A DNA stretch of 64,000 nucleotides from Pseudobutyrivibrio ruminis DSM 9787. GTDB lineage: Bacteria > Bacillota > Clostridia > Lachnospirales > Lachnospiraceae. Under the pieces are notes generated by a model. That model was not told where the DNA came from and ran no database searches. It was given only the letters and a program-made list of their open reading frames with translations. Shown here one piece after another: positions 1 to 9,113 of the stretch. Every line of letters begins with the position of its first letter. The stretch's first letter is position 1. Made by a program: the position numbers and the translations under genes. The DNA is taken from assembly GCF_900218035.1 (NCBI RefSeq), contig NZ_OBMR01000011.1, positions 62,001 to 126,000 on the forward strand. Direction: 5' to 3'.

Positions 1-1393
1 GAATATCTTCTTCCGACATGAGCCCTGTCAAATCATCCATGCTGTTAAGATTAATTCTGCTGCTTCGTCTCTCCGACTGATTTGCCTGTTCATCACGTCT
101 TTGCTCATTTCTAGCATCTTCTTCAAGATTCTTTTCAAACTCATGTGTTCCAACCGAAACCTCAATTGAAGTAACCTTAGTAGAACTATTCTGAGTCATC
201 TCTACTCGAAGATTTGCCATTTGCGACTCTAGCGCCTGTTTTACTGCATCATTCTCAGTGAAAATTCTTGCAGTTATTTCATCACCCTTTTGAGTGACCT
301 CCATGAAAATCTTTCCTAATCCCTCTGGGTTAAGAGTCATTTCCATTGTTGTAGATTCTGCCTCATTAAGAATTCTAGCCTGTTCAACTAACTGGTTAAC
401 AATTTCCTCAGATGAAACTGTCTGACCTGTAGGAAGTGATACCAACTGTTCTTCTGGTGAGAATTGAATCTCGATTCTTGGCTCTCCAAAAATCATTCCA
501 TCATTTCGAATAATTGGTTCCGAAGGCTTTGTAGTCTGTTTTAAAACTACGTTTTCTTGAGTTTTAGCATTAGGCTGTTCAAAAGATGAATCTTCTGAAT
601 CCGACTGCTTTGCATCAACATTTTCTTTTAATGTGATTTGCTGACTAGATTCAGTATTTTCTGATACTACGCTAGTACTTTCAGAGCTATCTTCAGGTTT
701 AACAATAGTTGTTTCAACCTGGACTGCAACTGGCTCCTCTGGCATCTCTTCAGCAACCTCAAGAACCTCTTCAGGATTAACCTGGGTAAGGCTTTCATCC
801 TTAGGCACATCCACATCAATCATTTCCTGTGAAGCATAAGAAATAACAATATCTTTTACCTCAACAAAGGAAATACCTGTTTCTTCAAATAGCTGATTTG
901 TGAGTTCATTAACTACATCAAGAATACCTTTAAATTCATCGCTCATTACTAATGCGAAAGAATCATCCTCGCCTGTAAGTGTAGCTACAAGCTGAGCTAA
1001 ATCCTGAGGATTTAATAAATCGATAACTGTAAGCCCCAAAGTTTCCATTGCTTTTTCAATGTCTTCTTCAGTAACGTCCAGCTCTTCCTCAATGACCGCC
1101 TTAACTTTGTCTGCCGCTTCATTTACCTTCTCAACAACTTCTTCATTTACTGTATCAGGCTTTTCTTCGGCTTTGATAACCTTTGGTTCCTTCGATACAC
1201 TGAAGGATTTGTTGCTTACATCTGCTTGACTAGAATTATCCGCAGGTGCAGGTACATCACTAGGCTTGATGGCATTCTGCAATGTTTTGCCAAATCCAAA
1301 TCCTGATTTTGGAAGCTCTGTTTTAGCATCCACAAGATCCACATTGACATTTCCCACTTGAACCAGCAAGTTAGAAACATTGCTACTTGTCAT
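1..1393 (-). CDS. fliK: Flagellar hook-length control protein FliK (3' end outside window)
   Basis: An open frame runs from an ATG at 1393, preceded by AGGAGG, through the window edge, giving at least 464 residues. FliK is a secreted ruler that sets hook length and switches export specificity at FlhB. The long low-complexity acidic and Ser/Gln-rich middle is typical. The conserved C-terminal Flg_hook region is visible near residues 340-410, with the family pattern MTLNPEGLGKIFMEV followed by a segment ending LRVEM. It is the last gene of the fli run seen here, right after the YlxF/MotE gene, the same order as in Bacillus subtilis. The remaining C-terminal tail is not visible. Confidence 0.88.
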   Translation of the reverse strand, partial: MTSSNVSNLLVQVGNVNVDLVDAKTELPKSGFGFGKTLQNAIKPSDVPAPADNSSQADVSNKSFSVSKEPKVIKAEEKPDTVNEEVVEKVNEAADKVKAVIEEELDVTEEDIEKAMETLGLTVIDLLNPQDLAQLVATLTGEDDSFALVMSDEFKGILDVVNELTNQLFEETGISFVEVKDIVISYASQEMIDVDVPKDESLTQVNPEEVLEVAEEMPEEPVAVQVETTIVKPEDSSESTSVVSENTESSQQITLKENVDAKQSDSEDSSFEQPNAKTQENVVLKQTTKPSEPIIRNDGMIFGEPRIEIQFSPEEQLVSLPTGQTVSSEEIVNQLVEQARILNEAESTTMEMTLNPEGLGKIFMEVTQKGDEITARIFTENDAVKQALESQMANLRVEMTQNSSTKVTSIEVSVGTHEFEKNLEEDARNEQRRDEQANQSERRSSRINLNSMDDLTGLMSEEDI

Positions 1394-1441
1394 GTGTTGT
1401 CCTCCTTTCTTATATTCTCTTTTCAAATTGCAAATATAAGA

Positions 1442-2302
1442 CTAAGGCTCCATCATCTTGGTTATAATAGCTGCATTTTCTTCGGACATAGCAGCTAAAA
1501 TATCTGCCCTTGTACTAGCGTCCATAGCTGAGAGAATCTCGCATACAAGGTCAAAATCATCTGTCATAGTATCAAATATGGCAGCTGCGTCTTTGGCTTT
1601 CATGCTTGAATATGCCTTAACATAATCTTCGATTTCTTCATCCGTTTGGATTTGAGAAACCACCTGTTTATAGATAGCTTCAGCATTCTCAGGCTCTATA
1701 GACTCATAGTAAGTCTTATATTCATTTATATCGGGTGCATTATCCGAAAAAACAACCTCTTCATAAAATTTTTCTTTAGTTTCTTCGAATGCTGCCTCGT
1801 TAGCCTTGTATTCAGCAAGTTCTGCTGAAGCCGCCTCTAATTCTGCAATATAATCACTATTTTGTGTGCCTGTTTCCTTGAGTTCTTCGATTTCCACCTC
1901 AAGCTCTTTGATTCGATCTACAGCCTCTTCAACTGTAGTATAAGCTGCATATTCATCTTCTTCTGCTGGGATATATTCCTCAATACCAGGTAAGATTCGA
2001 TTAACATATGGTACATCCTTTAAAACAGGAAATAGTACTGTCGAACCAAATCCACCAACGTCCATCTTTACAAGAAACGCAAAAATAACGAGCCAAATCA
2101 GAATAATCAACAGCACAACAAAGCCCATGATAAGTTTTCCGCCAATACCTAAGCTTTCCTCATCATCAGCTCCCTCTTCGCCGTTATTCTTAGCATCTTT
2201 TTTAGCCTGTTTCTCAGCTTTTTTTGCTTCTTTTTCAGCTTTCTTTGCAGCCTTTGGATCTTCTTCAGTAGTGTTTCCTACTTCTTCTGTTACATCTGCC
2301 AT
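1442..2302 (-). CDS. YlxF/MotE-like membrane coiled-coil protein of the flagellar operon
   Basis: The protein has 286 residues: a Lys/Glu-rich cytoplasmic head (1-50), one membrane segment (about 54-76), a coiled coil (about 120-180), and a C-terminal domain resembling the MgtE N-terminal fold, with repeated A-x-I-x-x-x-M-x-x-x-x-x-A-x-I patterns ending in ITKMMEP. In Gram-positives the gene between fliJ and fliK (ylxF) encodes this type of protein, and related MotE proteins act as chaperones for the MotC stator component. Role as a flagellar or stator-associated factor is inferred from position and architecture; detailed function is not shown. It follows fliJ with a 3-base gap. Confidence 0.72.
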   Translation of the reverse strand: MADVTEEVGNTTEEDPKAAKKAEKEAKKAEKQAKKDAKNNGEEGADDEESLGIGGKLIMGFVVLLIILIWLVIFAFLVKMDVGGFGSTVLFPVLKDVPYVNRILPGIEEYIPAEEDEYAAYTTVEEAVDRIKELEVEIEELKETGTQNSDYIAELEAASAELAEYKANEAAFEETKEKFYEEVVFSDNAPDINEYKTYYESIEPENAEAIYKQVVSQIQTDEEIEDYVKAYSSMKAKDAAAIFDTMTDDFDLVCEILSAMDASTRADILAAMSEENAAIITKMMEP

Positions 2303-2305
2303 AAC

Positions 2306-2761
2306 TTACTCTTCCTCTTTCTCTGCATTAAAATATGAATAACTAACCAACTCATCTGTTATCTTGCTTTCTTCATAATCAAGCTCATCCAGGAACTCCT
2401 CAAACGCATGCTCTCTAAGCTTTTCATGCATCTTTCGCTCCATCATAACTTCATTAAGCTTTTTTCTAGCAACTTCCATTGCTTTTTGTGCCTTTGAAAG
2501 CTCTATCATCTGATCACGAAGGGCAACCTTCATCGAAGAAATTGCATTTTTGCAGGTTTTGATTTTACTAATATCAATATCACCAATAGAAAGCTCTTTT
2601 AACTGTCTTTCATAGCCAGCCTGCTTTATCATCAACTCTCGCAGCTTTTGCTGCTCTTCGTTGAACCTGGCAGTAGCCATTCCAAAATTAGCTTTTTCTT
2701 GTTCTTCGATTTTCTGTTTTAGCTCAAGAATGTTTTGCATTCTATAAACAAACTTCGCCAT
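2306..2761 (-). CDS. fliJ: Flagellar export protein FliJ
   Basis: A 151-residue almost wholly helical protein, typical FliJ length, with N-terminal FVYRMQNILELKQKIEEQE matching the FliJ family start. FliJ is the coiled-coil stalk component of the flagellar type III export ATPase, placed in the centre of the FliI hexamer. It starts 13 bases after fliI with a clear AAGGAG ribosome site and is followed by the YlxF/MotE gene. Sequence conservation in this family is weak, so the call rests on length, coiled-coil character and the fliI-fliJ-ylxF-fliK order. Confidence 0.85.
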   Translation of the reverse strand: MAKFVYRMQNILELKQKIEEQEKANFGMATARFNEEQQKLRELMIKQAGYERQLKELSIGDIDISKIKTCKNAISSMKVALRDQMIELSKAQKAMEVARKKLNEVMMERKMHEKLREHAFEEFLDELDYEESKITDELVSYSYFNAEKEEE

Positions 2762-2774
2762 AATTCACTCCTTA

Positions 2775-4085
2775 TTAATCCTGGAATATAGCTGTCATTT
2801 GCTCAATAATATCATCATACTCAAATCTATCGTGTGTCTGCTGTAACAAGAATTCATTAACAGCATCAATCTTTTTAATAGCATAATCAATAGATTTGTT
2901 TGAACCATTTTTGTATGCACCAATATTTATCAAATCTTCTGCTTCCTGATAGGTAGCAAGAACATTTTTAAGCTTACCTGCCACAGCCTTATGCTCTGGT
3001 GTAGCTACAGCAGACATAACTCTGGAAATAGACTGCAGCACATCAATAGCAGGGTAATGATTCTTTTGAGCCAACTTTCTGTTAAGCATAATATGTCCAT
3101 CCAAAATTGAACGGGCTGTATCAGTGATAGGTTCGTTGAAATCATCACCATCAACAAGTACGGTATAAAGACCTGTAATTGATCCAACGGCAGAATTGCC
3201 TGCTCTCTCCAAAAGACGAGGCATTTCCGAATATACTGAAGGTGGATATCCTCTTGTAACAGGAGGCTCACCTGATGCAAGGCCGATTTCTCTTTGTGCC
3301 ATAGAAAAACGAGTCAGTGAATCCATCATAAGAAGGACGTCTTTTCCCTGGTCTCTAAAGTATTCAGCAATAGCTGTAGCTGTCAATGCAGCCTTCTTTC
3401 TGATTAGGGCTGGCTTATCAGAGGTAGCACAAACTACTACAGAACGTGCCATACCTTCTGGGCCCAAATCATTTTCTACGAATTCTCTAACCTCTCGTCC
3501 ACGCTCTCCAATAAGAGCAATAACATTTATTTCAGCCTTTGTATTTCTAGCGAACATACCCATAAGTGTAGATTTACCAACACCTGAGCCTGCAAAAATA
3601 CCAATTCTCTGCCCCTTACCTACAGTAATCAAACCATCAACGGCCTTTACTCCCAAAGATAAAGGCTCCTTTATGATTACACGAGACATTGGATCTGGTG
3701 GATCAGCTTCTGCAGGATAATTAACCATGTTGTCAAACTGAGTTAAATCATCCACATCCGATGGCACTCCAAGTCCATCAACCAAATGGCCTAATAACTC
3801 ATTTCCAACAGCAACCTCCAGAGGATGCCCAGTATTTTCAACCATACATCCTACGCCGATTCCCTCTACATTCTCATAAGGCATCAAAAGCAGACGTTTA
3901 TCTTTAAAACCGACAACCTCTGCTTTTATTCTTTCCTCGGAACCTTCTACAATGATTTCACATAAATCACGTAGCTTGGCCTCAGGTCCAACTGATTCAA
4001 TTGTAAGTCCAACTACTTTAACCACCTTGCCGAGAGATTTAAAATAATCCTTTTCAACAAGCTGCATTAGTGAATTTTGGTCCAA
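2775..4085 (-). CDS. fliI: Flagellum-specific export ATPase FliI
   Basis: FliI is the ATPase of the flagellar type III secretion apparatus, related to F1 beta. The 436-residue length is standard. A Walker A motif GSGVGKST lies near residues 166-173 and a Walker B region DVLLMMDSLTRF near 250; the RFEYDDII tail is typical of FliI. The start is a TTG at 4085 with AAGGAG about seven bases upstream; the next in-frame ATG is six codons later. It follows fliH with a 10-base gap. Confidence 0.95.
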   Translation of the reverse strand: MDQNSLMQLVEKDYFKSLGKVVKVVGLTIESVGPEAKLRDLCEIIVEGSEERIKAEVVGFKDKRLLLMPYENVEGIGVGCMVENTGHPLEVAVGNELLGHLVDGLGVPSDVDDLTQFDNMVNYPAEADPPDPMSRVIIKEPLSLGVKAVDGLITVGKGQRIGIFAGSGVGKSTLMGMFARNTKAEINVIALIGERGREVREFVENDLGPEGMARSVVVCATSDKPALIRKKAALTATAIAEYFRDQGKDVLLMMDSLTRFSMAQREIGLASGEPPVTRGYPPSVYSEMPRLLERAGNSAVGSITGLYTVLVDGDDFNEPITDTARSILDGHIMLNRKLAQKNHYPAIDVLQSISRVMSAVATPEHKAVAGKLKNVLATYQEAEDLINIGAYKNGSNKSIDYAIKKIDAVNEFLLQQTHDRFEYDDIIEQMTAIFQD

Positions 4086-4095
4086 ATCATTCTCC

Positions 4096-4986
4096 TTAGT
4101 TCAAGGCTTTTATCTCTCTAATAAGATTGTCCAGTTCAGTATCAATACTGCAATCAAATATTCCACCGTCAGTTTCGATAATGCACTGGTCATCATTCAA
4201 AAGGGGATCTGCAATAATATCAAGTCCTACCTCAGCTCCTACCTTTCCTTGAATCTCATCTTTTTTGCTCTTTATATATTCTGCATTTGCATCGCTGACC
4301 TTGATTTGCATCTGGCCAGTACGCTCAATTTTCATAATACAATGATCTAAAAGATGATATATTACATCCTTTCGACCTGATAACTCTGCAGCAAACACAT
4401 GCTCAAATACAGGAAGGCACATTTCTACGATTTCTCGCTCCATTTGAAGCTGACGCTCCATATACTCATTTTGGACACGCTCAACCTCTGCTCTCATTTG
4501 AACTTGAGCATCCTGAAGCTCCAACGCTGCTCTTTGAGTACCTTCGTTGTATCCTTCCTTTTCTCCATCCTGACGTGCAAGATTTTTCATAGCATCAGCA
4601 TTAAGCTGAGCTGCATTGAGAATCTCCTGAGCCTGAGCATTTGCATCATCAATAATAGCCTGCGCTTGATTTCTGGCGTCTTCTAAAAGCTCTTCTACCT
4701 GAGCAGATACATCCGGCTCATCCTTTTGCATGATAGTATCGGCTAAGCCTAAGAACTCATCAGCATCCATTCCATCAGGAATTTCCTCGCCAGCTTCACG
4801 CATAGCTGCTAAACGACGCTCTCGCTCTTCTTCGAGAAGCTTCGCTTTATATTCTCTTTCTTGTTTAAGAATCAGCTGCTTAGCTAATTCATTTGAGTCA
4901 ATTACAAGCTGCTCAGCTTCGCCTTCCTCATCTGGAAGATTTGGTGCAACCTGGAAGCCGTAAATGACATTATTACTAGACAACAA
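4096..4986 (-). CDS. fliH: Flagellar assembly protein FliH
   Basis: FliH binds and regulates the FliI ATPase and tethers it to the C-ring. About 296 residues: an N-terminal Glu/Arg-rich helical part, a coiled coil with many Ala/Gln residues (about 100-180), and a C-terminal FliH/V-ATPase-E-like domain with LLNDDQCIIETDGGIFDCSI near the end, which is a conserved FliH signature. The gene overlaps the end of fliG. The frame is open to a GTG at 5001, but a GGAGG sequence eight bases before a TTG at 4986 makes that the better start. Translational coupling to fliG is likely. Confidence 0.85.
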   Translation of the reverse strand: MLSSNNVIYGFQVAPNLPDEEGEAEQLVIDSNELAKQLILKQEREYKAKLLEEERERRLAAMREAGEEIPDGMDADEFLGLADTIMQKDEPDVSAQVEELLEDARNQAQAIIDDANAQAQEILNAAQLNADAMKNLARQDGEKEGYNEGTQRAALELQDAQVQMRAEVERVQNEYMERQLQMEREIVEMCLPVFEHVFAAELSGRKDVIYHLLDHCIMKIERTGQMQIKVSDANAEYIKSKKDEIQGKVGAEVGLDIIADPLLNDDQCIIETDGGIFDCSIDTELDNLIREIKALN

Positions 4987-5983
4987 GCTCGTCTCCTCCA
5001 CCTCTTGAAATTACAATCTCTGCGGAATCCTCCAGCTTTCTGATTATACCTACAATCTTCTGCTGTGCTTCCTCTACATCTTTCATACGTACAGGGCCCA
5101 TGAATTCCATATCTTCCTTGATCATTGCAGCAAGACGAGAAGAAAGGTTCTTAAATATAGCCGCCTGAACCTCATCATTTGCTCCCTTAAGAGCCACACC
5201 AAGATCAGAGTTATCAACATCTCTAAGAACACGCTGAATAGCTCTATCATCAAGAAGCAAGATATCCTCGAATACGAACATCTTCTTTCTAATTTCTTCA
5301 GCAAGCTCTGGCTCTTCGATTTCCAGAGACTCCATGATACGCTTTTCTGTACCACGGTCCACTGTATTCAAAATGTTTACTACCGCATCTACACCGCCGG
5401 CGATAGTGTAATCCTGATTGATAAGTGAAGAAAGCTTTCTTTCAAGCACTCGCTCAACCTCTTTAATAACTTCAGGACTGGTTCTATCCATCATAGCAAT
5501 ACGCTTTGCAACATCAGCCTGCTTTTCTGGAGGCAAAGCTCCGATAATAAGAGATGCCTGACCAGCAGACAGATATGACAAAATCATAGCTATTGTCTGT
5601 GGATGTTCGTCCTGTATGAAGTTCAACACCTGAGAAGGCTCGGTCTTTCGAATGAACTCGAATGGTCGAACCTGCAAAGATGCAGTAAGCTTTGTGATAA
5701 CGTCCTGAGCTCTGTCGTCGCCAAGAGCCTTTTCCAAAAGCTCTTTTGCGTAGCCAATACCACCTTCTGCGATATATTGCTGTGCAAGACAAACCTGATA
5801 GAACTCTTCTATAACTTCTTCCTTCAAGGCAGGAGAAATGCTCCTAGTATTAGCAATCTCAAGTGTTAATTCTTCGATTTCCTCTTCCTTGAGATGTTTA
5901 AATATCTGAGCAGACTTCTCCGGACCAAGAGCGATGAGAAGTATAGCCGCTTTTTGTACGCCATTTAAATCTTCAGTAGCCAT
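4976..5983 (-). CDS. fliG: Flagellar motor switch protein FliG
   Basis: FliG is the C-ring protein that contacts the stator and generates torque. The 335 residues show the N-terminal FliG domain (GVQKAAILLIALGPE, about 8-22), a middle domain with the EHPQT motif typical of FliG (residues about 125-129), and the C-terminal torque domain with a run of charged residues (FEDILLLDDRAIQRVLRDVD). It lies three bases after fliF and overlaps fliH. Length and order match the Firmicute fliE-F-G-H-I operon. Confidence 0.96.
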   Translation of the reverse strand: MATEDLNGVQKAAILLIALGPEKSAQIFKHLKEEEIEELTLEIANTRSISPALKEEVIEEFYQVCLAQQYIAEGGIGYAKELLEKALGDDRAQDVITKLTASLQVRPFEFIRKTEPSQVLNFIQDEHPQTIAMILSYLSAGQASLIIGALPPEKQADVAKRIAMMDRTSPEVIKEVERVLERKLSSLINQDYTIAGGVDAVVNILNTVDRGTEKRIMESLEIEEPELAEEIRKKMFVFEDILLLDDRAIQRVLRDVDNSDLGVALKGANDEVQAAIFKNLSSRLAAMIKEDMEFMGPVRMKDVEEAQQKIVGIIRKLEDSAEIVISRGGGDELVV

Positions 5984-5986
5984 AGC

Positions 5987-7597
5987 TTATCCCCAATCCT
6001 CGTTTAGCCAATTTCTCAAAAGCTGTGCTACAGCCTCTGGTTTTTCGTCTACGAATTTTTCTATTAATATTCGAGCTTCGGACTTCTCTGTATAACCGAT
6101 ATCCTCAAGCTCTTCTTCCTCTTCCTGTGTAGAAGCAATCAAATCATCAATTGTAAGCTCCTGCTCCACAGGCTCCTCTTCTTCTGTACGAATGCTTCTG
6201 AATACAACGAAGCCAAGCATTAAGAAGATAAGTGCTGCAAGTACAATCTGAAGGATATCTGTAAGACCAATTCCTGAACCCTCAGAATACTGGAACATTG
6301 GAATCTCGTAAGCTACGATTTTAACGCTTGATGCTGGAAATCCTGTGGCCTGTGCAACTACTTCCACAATATCATCTGTAACTTCAAGCTGAACTGGATC
6401 AGAATTTTCTTTGACAAATTCGTCAAATGTCTGTCCCAATTCCTCGAGAGTACCGTCGTCTTCCATCTTGTCCTGATTGTAGATTGCATATGTTTTACAG
6501 GTAACAGAAATTGAAGAATTTTCAAGCTCTCTCTTACCCATTTCATCTGTGTGATTTGTGATGGTTTCATCTGGAAGATAATCCTTGTAAAACTCTTCCG
6601 TTGTGCTTTCCGACTGACTACCATCCTCTATAACGTATGTAGTGTCATCGTCATTTGAATCTGTACCAGGCACGCCACCAGCACCTGAAGTGTTAGTTGA
6701 GTTAGAACCAGATTCACTATCTAAATAGCCTTCTGTACGACCTTCATCTACAGAATAATCGTAAGTAACATAACTGTTTTCATCGAAATTCATTGAAAGA
6801 TTAACGCCTACAGAAATATCATCATAAAGGTTTGTACCTTCCAAAACAGTATGCACTCTATCTACGATTTCACTACTAGCTCTCTCTCGAACATCCTGAT
6901 TTGCGCTAGCATTTCCTGCAGCTGAAACTGCATCACCACCGGAGAATAAAACATTACCATTTGTATCCATGATAAAGATATTCTCTGTATCATCATTTCC
7001 AAGATTGACAGCAAGAGCTCTAGCTAAGCCAGCAGCTGTATCTCCTGAAATCTGTGAATTTAAATCAAGTGTAACATTGGCGTAGGAATCTGCTTCTCTA
7101 GCAAGAATTGTTCCATCCTGCTCAGGAATAGTAAGAATAACTGTTGCAGAATTAACAGCAGTCTGAGACTCCAACATTTCCTCAAACTGATTTTCAAGAT
7201 AAAGCTTATATTTCTTTTGTTTGTCAGCCTCGGTTGTAGAAAAGCTTCCGTCTACAACATCATTGATAGAGTATCCTGAACTAGGAATGTCATTAGATCC
7301 AAGTAAAACATTGGCATTAGCTTTATCCTTGTCCTCAATATAGAAAGTAAAGCCATCCTCACTTGTCTCGTATGCGATTCCTTCGTCGTCAAGGAGCTGC
7401 TTAACCGCTGCTGCCTGCACTCCGTCCTCACACTGGATTAACTGAACCATAGTAGGACGAGAAATAATCACTCCTAATATTATAAATGACACAATAACAA
7501 CAGCAGTAATTGATACAATCAACACTTGCTGTCTTCTAGTAAACTTTCTCCACCATTCAAGTATTCGATTAATGATAGCTTGAATTTGTTCTGGCAT
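5987..7597 (-). CDS. fliF: Flagellar MS-ring protein FliF
   Basis: FliF forms the membrane/supramembrane ring of the basal body. The 536-residue protein has two membrane segments (about 23-47 and 445-468), a periplasmic-facing region with ring-building motifs between them (the YscJ/FliF-like domain, about 48-220, then the FliF C-domain), and a cytoplasmic C-terminal tail that binds FliG, ending in QLLRNWLNEDWG. An Asn/Ser/Thr/Gly-rich linker near residues 285-330 is the usual variable insert. Located between fliE and fliG. Confidence 0.95.
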   Translation of the reverse strand: MPEQIQAIINRILEWWRKFTRRQQVLIVSITAVVIVSFIILGVIISRPTMVQLIQCEDGVQAAAVKQLLDDEGIAYETSEDGFTFYIEDKDKANANVLLGSNDIPSSGYSINDVVDGSFSTTEADKQKKYKLYLENQFEEMLESQTAVNSATVILTIPEQDGTILAREADSYANVTLDLNSQISGDTAAGLARALAVNLGNDDTENIFIMDTNGNVLFSGGDAVSAAGNASANQDVRERASSEIVDRVHTVLEGTNLYDDISVGVNLSMNFDENSYVTYDYSVDEGRTEGYLDSESGSNSTNTSGAGGVPGTDSNDDDTTYVIEDGSQSESTTEEFYKDYLPDETITNHTDEMGKRELENSSISVTCKTYAIYNQDKMEDDGTLEELGQTFDEFVKENSDPVQLEVTDDIVEVVAQATGFPASSVKIVAYEIPMFQYSEGSGIGLTDILQIVLAALIFLMLGFVVFRSIRTEEEEPVEQELTIDDLIASTQEEEEELEDIGYTEKSEARILIEKFVDEKPEAVAQLLRNWLNEDWG

Positions 7598-7623
7598 ATT
7601 TTTCTCCCTTTAATAATACCTAA

Positions 7624-7926
7624 TTAGACTTGCATCTGCATAATCTGCTGATAAGCCTCAAGCACTCTATCACGAACTGCTACAGTATACTGTAATGCAA
7701 TGTTTGCCTTCTGCTCTGCAATCATCAAATCATGAGTGTTGTCTGTCTCACCAAGCTGAAACGCAACTTCTTCTTTATGAGCCTGTTGAATCTGTGAGTT
7801 TGTATCCTCTAATAAGCTCATAACAGAATTAAGCATGCTTTGAAATCCTGTATCTGCGTTTACTTTTGTTTCGCTTGATGTAACTGGCGTTGCGCCATAT
7901 AAACTCTGAATAGAACTAACGTCCAT
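7624..7926 (-). CDS. fliE: Flagellar hook-basal body protein FliE
   Basis: A 100-residue protein, the normal size of FliE, the adaptor between the MS ring and the rod. The C-terminal half carries the family pattern DTHDLMIAEQKANIALQYTVAVRD (residues about 62-85) and ends in AYQQIMQMQV. It lies between flgC and fliF, as in other Firmicutes. Confidence 0.94.
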   Translation of the reverse strand: MDVSSIQSLYGATPVTSSETKVNADTGFQSMLNSVMSLLEDTNSQIQQAHKEEVAFQLGETDNTHDLMIAEQKANIALQYTVAVRDRVLEAYQQIMQMQV

Positions 7927-7943
7927 TTAATTCTCCTTTAATA

Positions 7944-8399
7944 TCATCCCTGTCCAATTGAAATACCGCTTGTCGCCATTGACTTAATAGCCTGGAATGC
8001 AGTGGTATTTGCTTCGTATGCACGGCTGGCATCGATAAGGTTAGTCATCTCTGTAACAGTGTTTACATTTGGATAGCGAACGTATCCATTTTCATCAGCA
8101 TCTGGATGAGATGGATCGTACTCCATGATGTAGTCTGTCTCTGTATCCTCAGATACCTTCGAAACCTTTACACCATTTCCATTGTATGCAGCTGTACTCT
8201 CTTTGAGAATATTTCTAAAAGAAGGAGTGCCTGCCTTTAACTGCTTTTCCTGAAATGTAACTATTTTACGTGTGTAAGGGCCGCCATTCTCTGTACGAGT
8301 GGTGTTGACATTTGCAATATTTTCAGCGATAACATCCATTCTGAAACGCTGTGCTGTCATACCTGATGCAGCAATGTCAAAAGGTTGAAATAATCCCAT
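7944..8399 (-). CDS. flgC: Flagellar proximal rod protein FlgC
   Basis: A 151-residue rod protein. The N-terminal rod signature ASGMTAQRFRMDVIAENIAN (about 11-30) and the C-terminal helix with EMTNLIDASRAYEANTTAFQ define the flagellar rod/hook family; length and the PNVNTVTEM segment identify FlgC. It is exported through the flagellar type III system and has no cleaved signal peptide. It sits 31 bases after flgB. Confidence 0.95.
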   Translation of the reverse strand: MGLFQPFDIAASGMTAQRFRMDVIAENIANVNTTRTENGGPYTRKIVTFQEKQLKAGTPSFRNILKESTAAYNGNGVKVSKVSEDTETDYIMEYDPSHPDADENGYVRYPNVNTVTEMTNLIDASRAYEANTTAFQAIKSMATSGISIGQG

Positions 8400-8430
8400 A
8401 GCCTTTCCTCCGTTTATCTAACAATCATGC

Positions 8431-8826
8431 TTATGAAATAACTGACTTAAAACGTCCAACTTCGTTGTTGACACTAGTTGTAAGAGTTTGATATCTGATC
8501 TGTTCAGAAGCAAGCTCTACGTTTTCTGTGTCCATGTCAACATTGTTGCCATCAAGTCTGTAAGAATAATTCTCGTAATCTGTATATTCAATGCCATCAA
8601 CATGATTTCCATCATCGTCTAAGACATTAACTGCTCTTTCCAAGGAACGCTCATGAGTATTGATAAGTTCTTTTCTAAGAACACTCTCAAACTCTATATC
8701 CTGTCTCTTATAACCAGGAGTTGTAGCGTTTGCAATGTTATTCATAATAAGTGTCTGGCGCTGCCAGCTCACATCTGCTGTATTATCAAGTAAGTTGATA
8801 TATCCAAATGCATCTGAACTAATCAT
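8431..8826 (-). CDS. flgB: Flagellar basal-body rod protein FlgB
   Basis: A 131-residue proximal rod protein. The N-terminal part carries the rod motif NNIANATTPGYKRQDIEFES (about 30-49) and the C-terminus has the amphipathic assembly helix. It is the first gene of the flagellar operon in this window, with AGGAGG close to its ATG and a sigma-A-like promoter about 30-55 bases upstream. The location directly downstream of codY matches B. subtilis. Confidence 0.95.
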   Translation of the reverse strand: MISSDAFGYINLLDNTADVSWQRQTLIMNNIANATTPGYKRQDIEFESVLRKELINTHERSLERAVNVLDDDGNHVDGIEYTDYENYSYRLDGNNVDMDTENVELASEQIRYQTLTTSVNNEVGRFKSVIS

Positions 8827-8852
8827 ATATACAATCCTCCTAGACTAATTTA

Positions 8853-8880
8853 ATTATAAATTATATGTAAAAAAACACAA
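8853..8880 (-). promoter_or_regulatory. Predicted promoter of the flgB flagellar operon
   Basis: On the minus strand TTGTGT (8880-8875) and TATAAT (8858-8853) are separated by 16 bases and lie just upstream of the flgB ribosome site. This resembles a housekeeping sigma-A promoter. No sigma-28-type TAAA/CCGATA pair was seen here. The rest of 8881-9070 is AT-rich with no recognisable gene. Confidence 0.5.
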
Positions 8881-9065
8881 GGCTTTTTTACATCATGTAG
8901 TATATTTTATAAAATCTAAACACAAGAAATAGTGTCCTTCATTCATTTACTCAATTGCCATTAATAGTGTTGTATTTCGCGAATATTGTGGAAATATAGA
9001 ATACAAATCTCCATCTTATAATCACTTTCATAATAAAATAATTTTGTGTTTAAGTTATGAAATAT

Positions 9066-9098
9066 AACAAAAAGGGACCTACAAATGTAAGTCCCTTT
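9066..9098 (-). terminator. Rho-independent terminator after codY
   Basis: On the minus strand, 16 bases after the codY stop, a 12-bp stem (9071-9082 pairing with 9087-9098, one G-U pair) with a 4-base loop is followed by a T-rich tail. It separates codY from the flagellar operon. Confidence 0.8.
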
Positions 9099-9113
9099 AA
9101 AACAAAATCCTAA

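Noticed and set aside
8827-9070. Sigma-28 flagellar promoter upstream of flgB
   Set aside because: No TAAA-N15-CCGATA-type pair was seen; a sigma-A-like promoter explains the operon.
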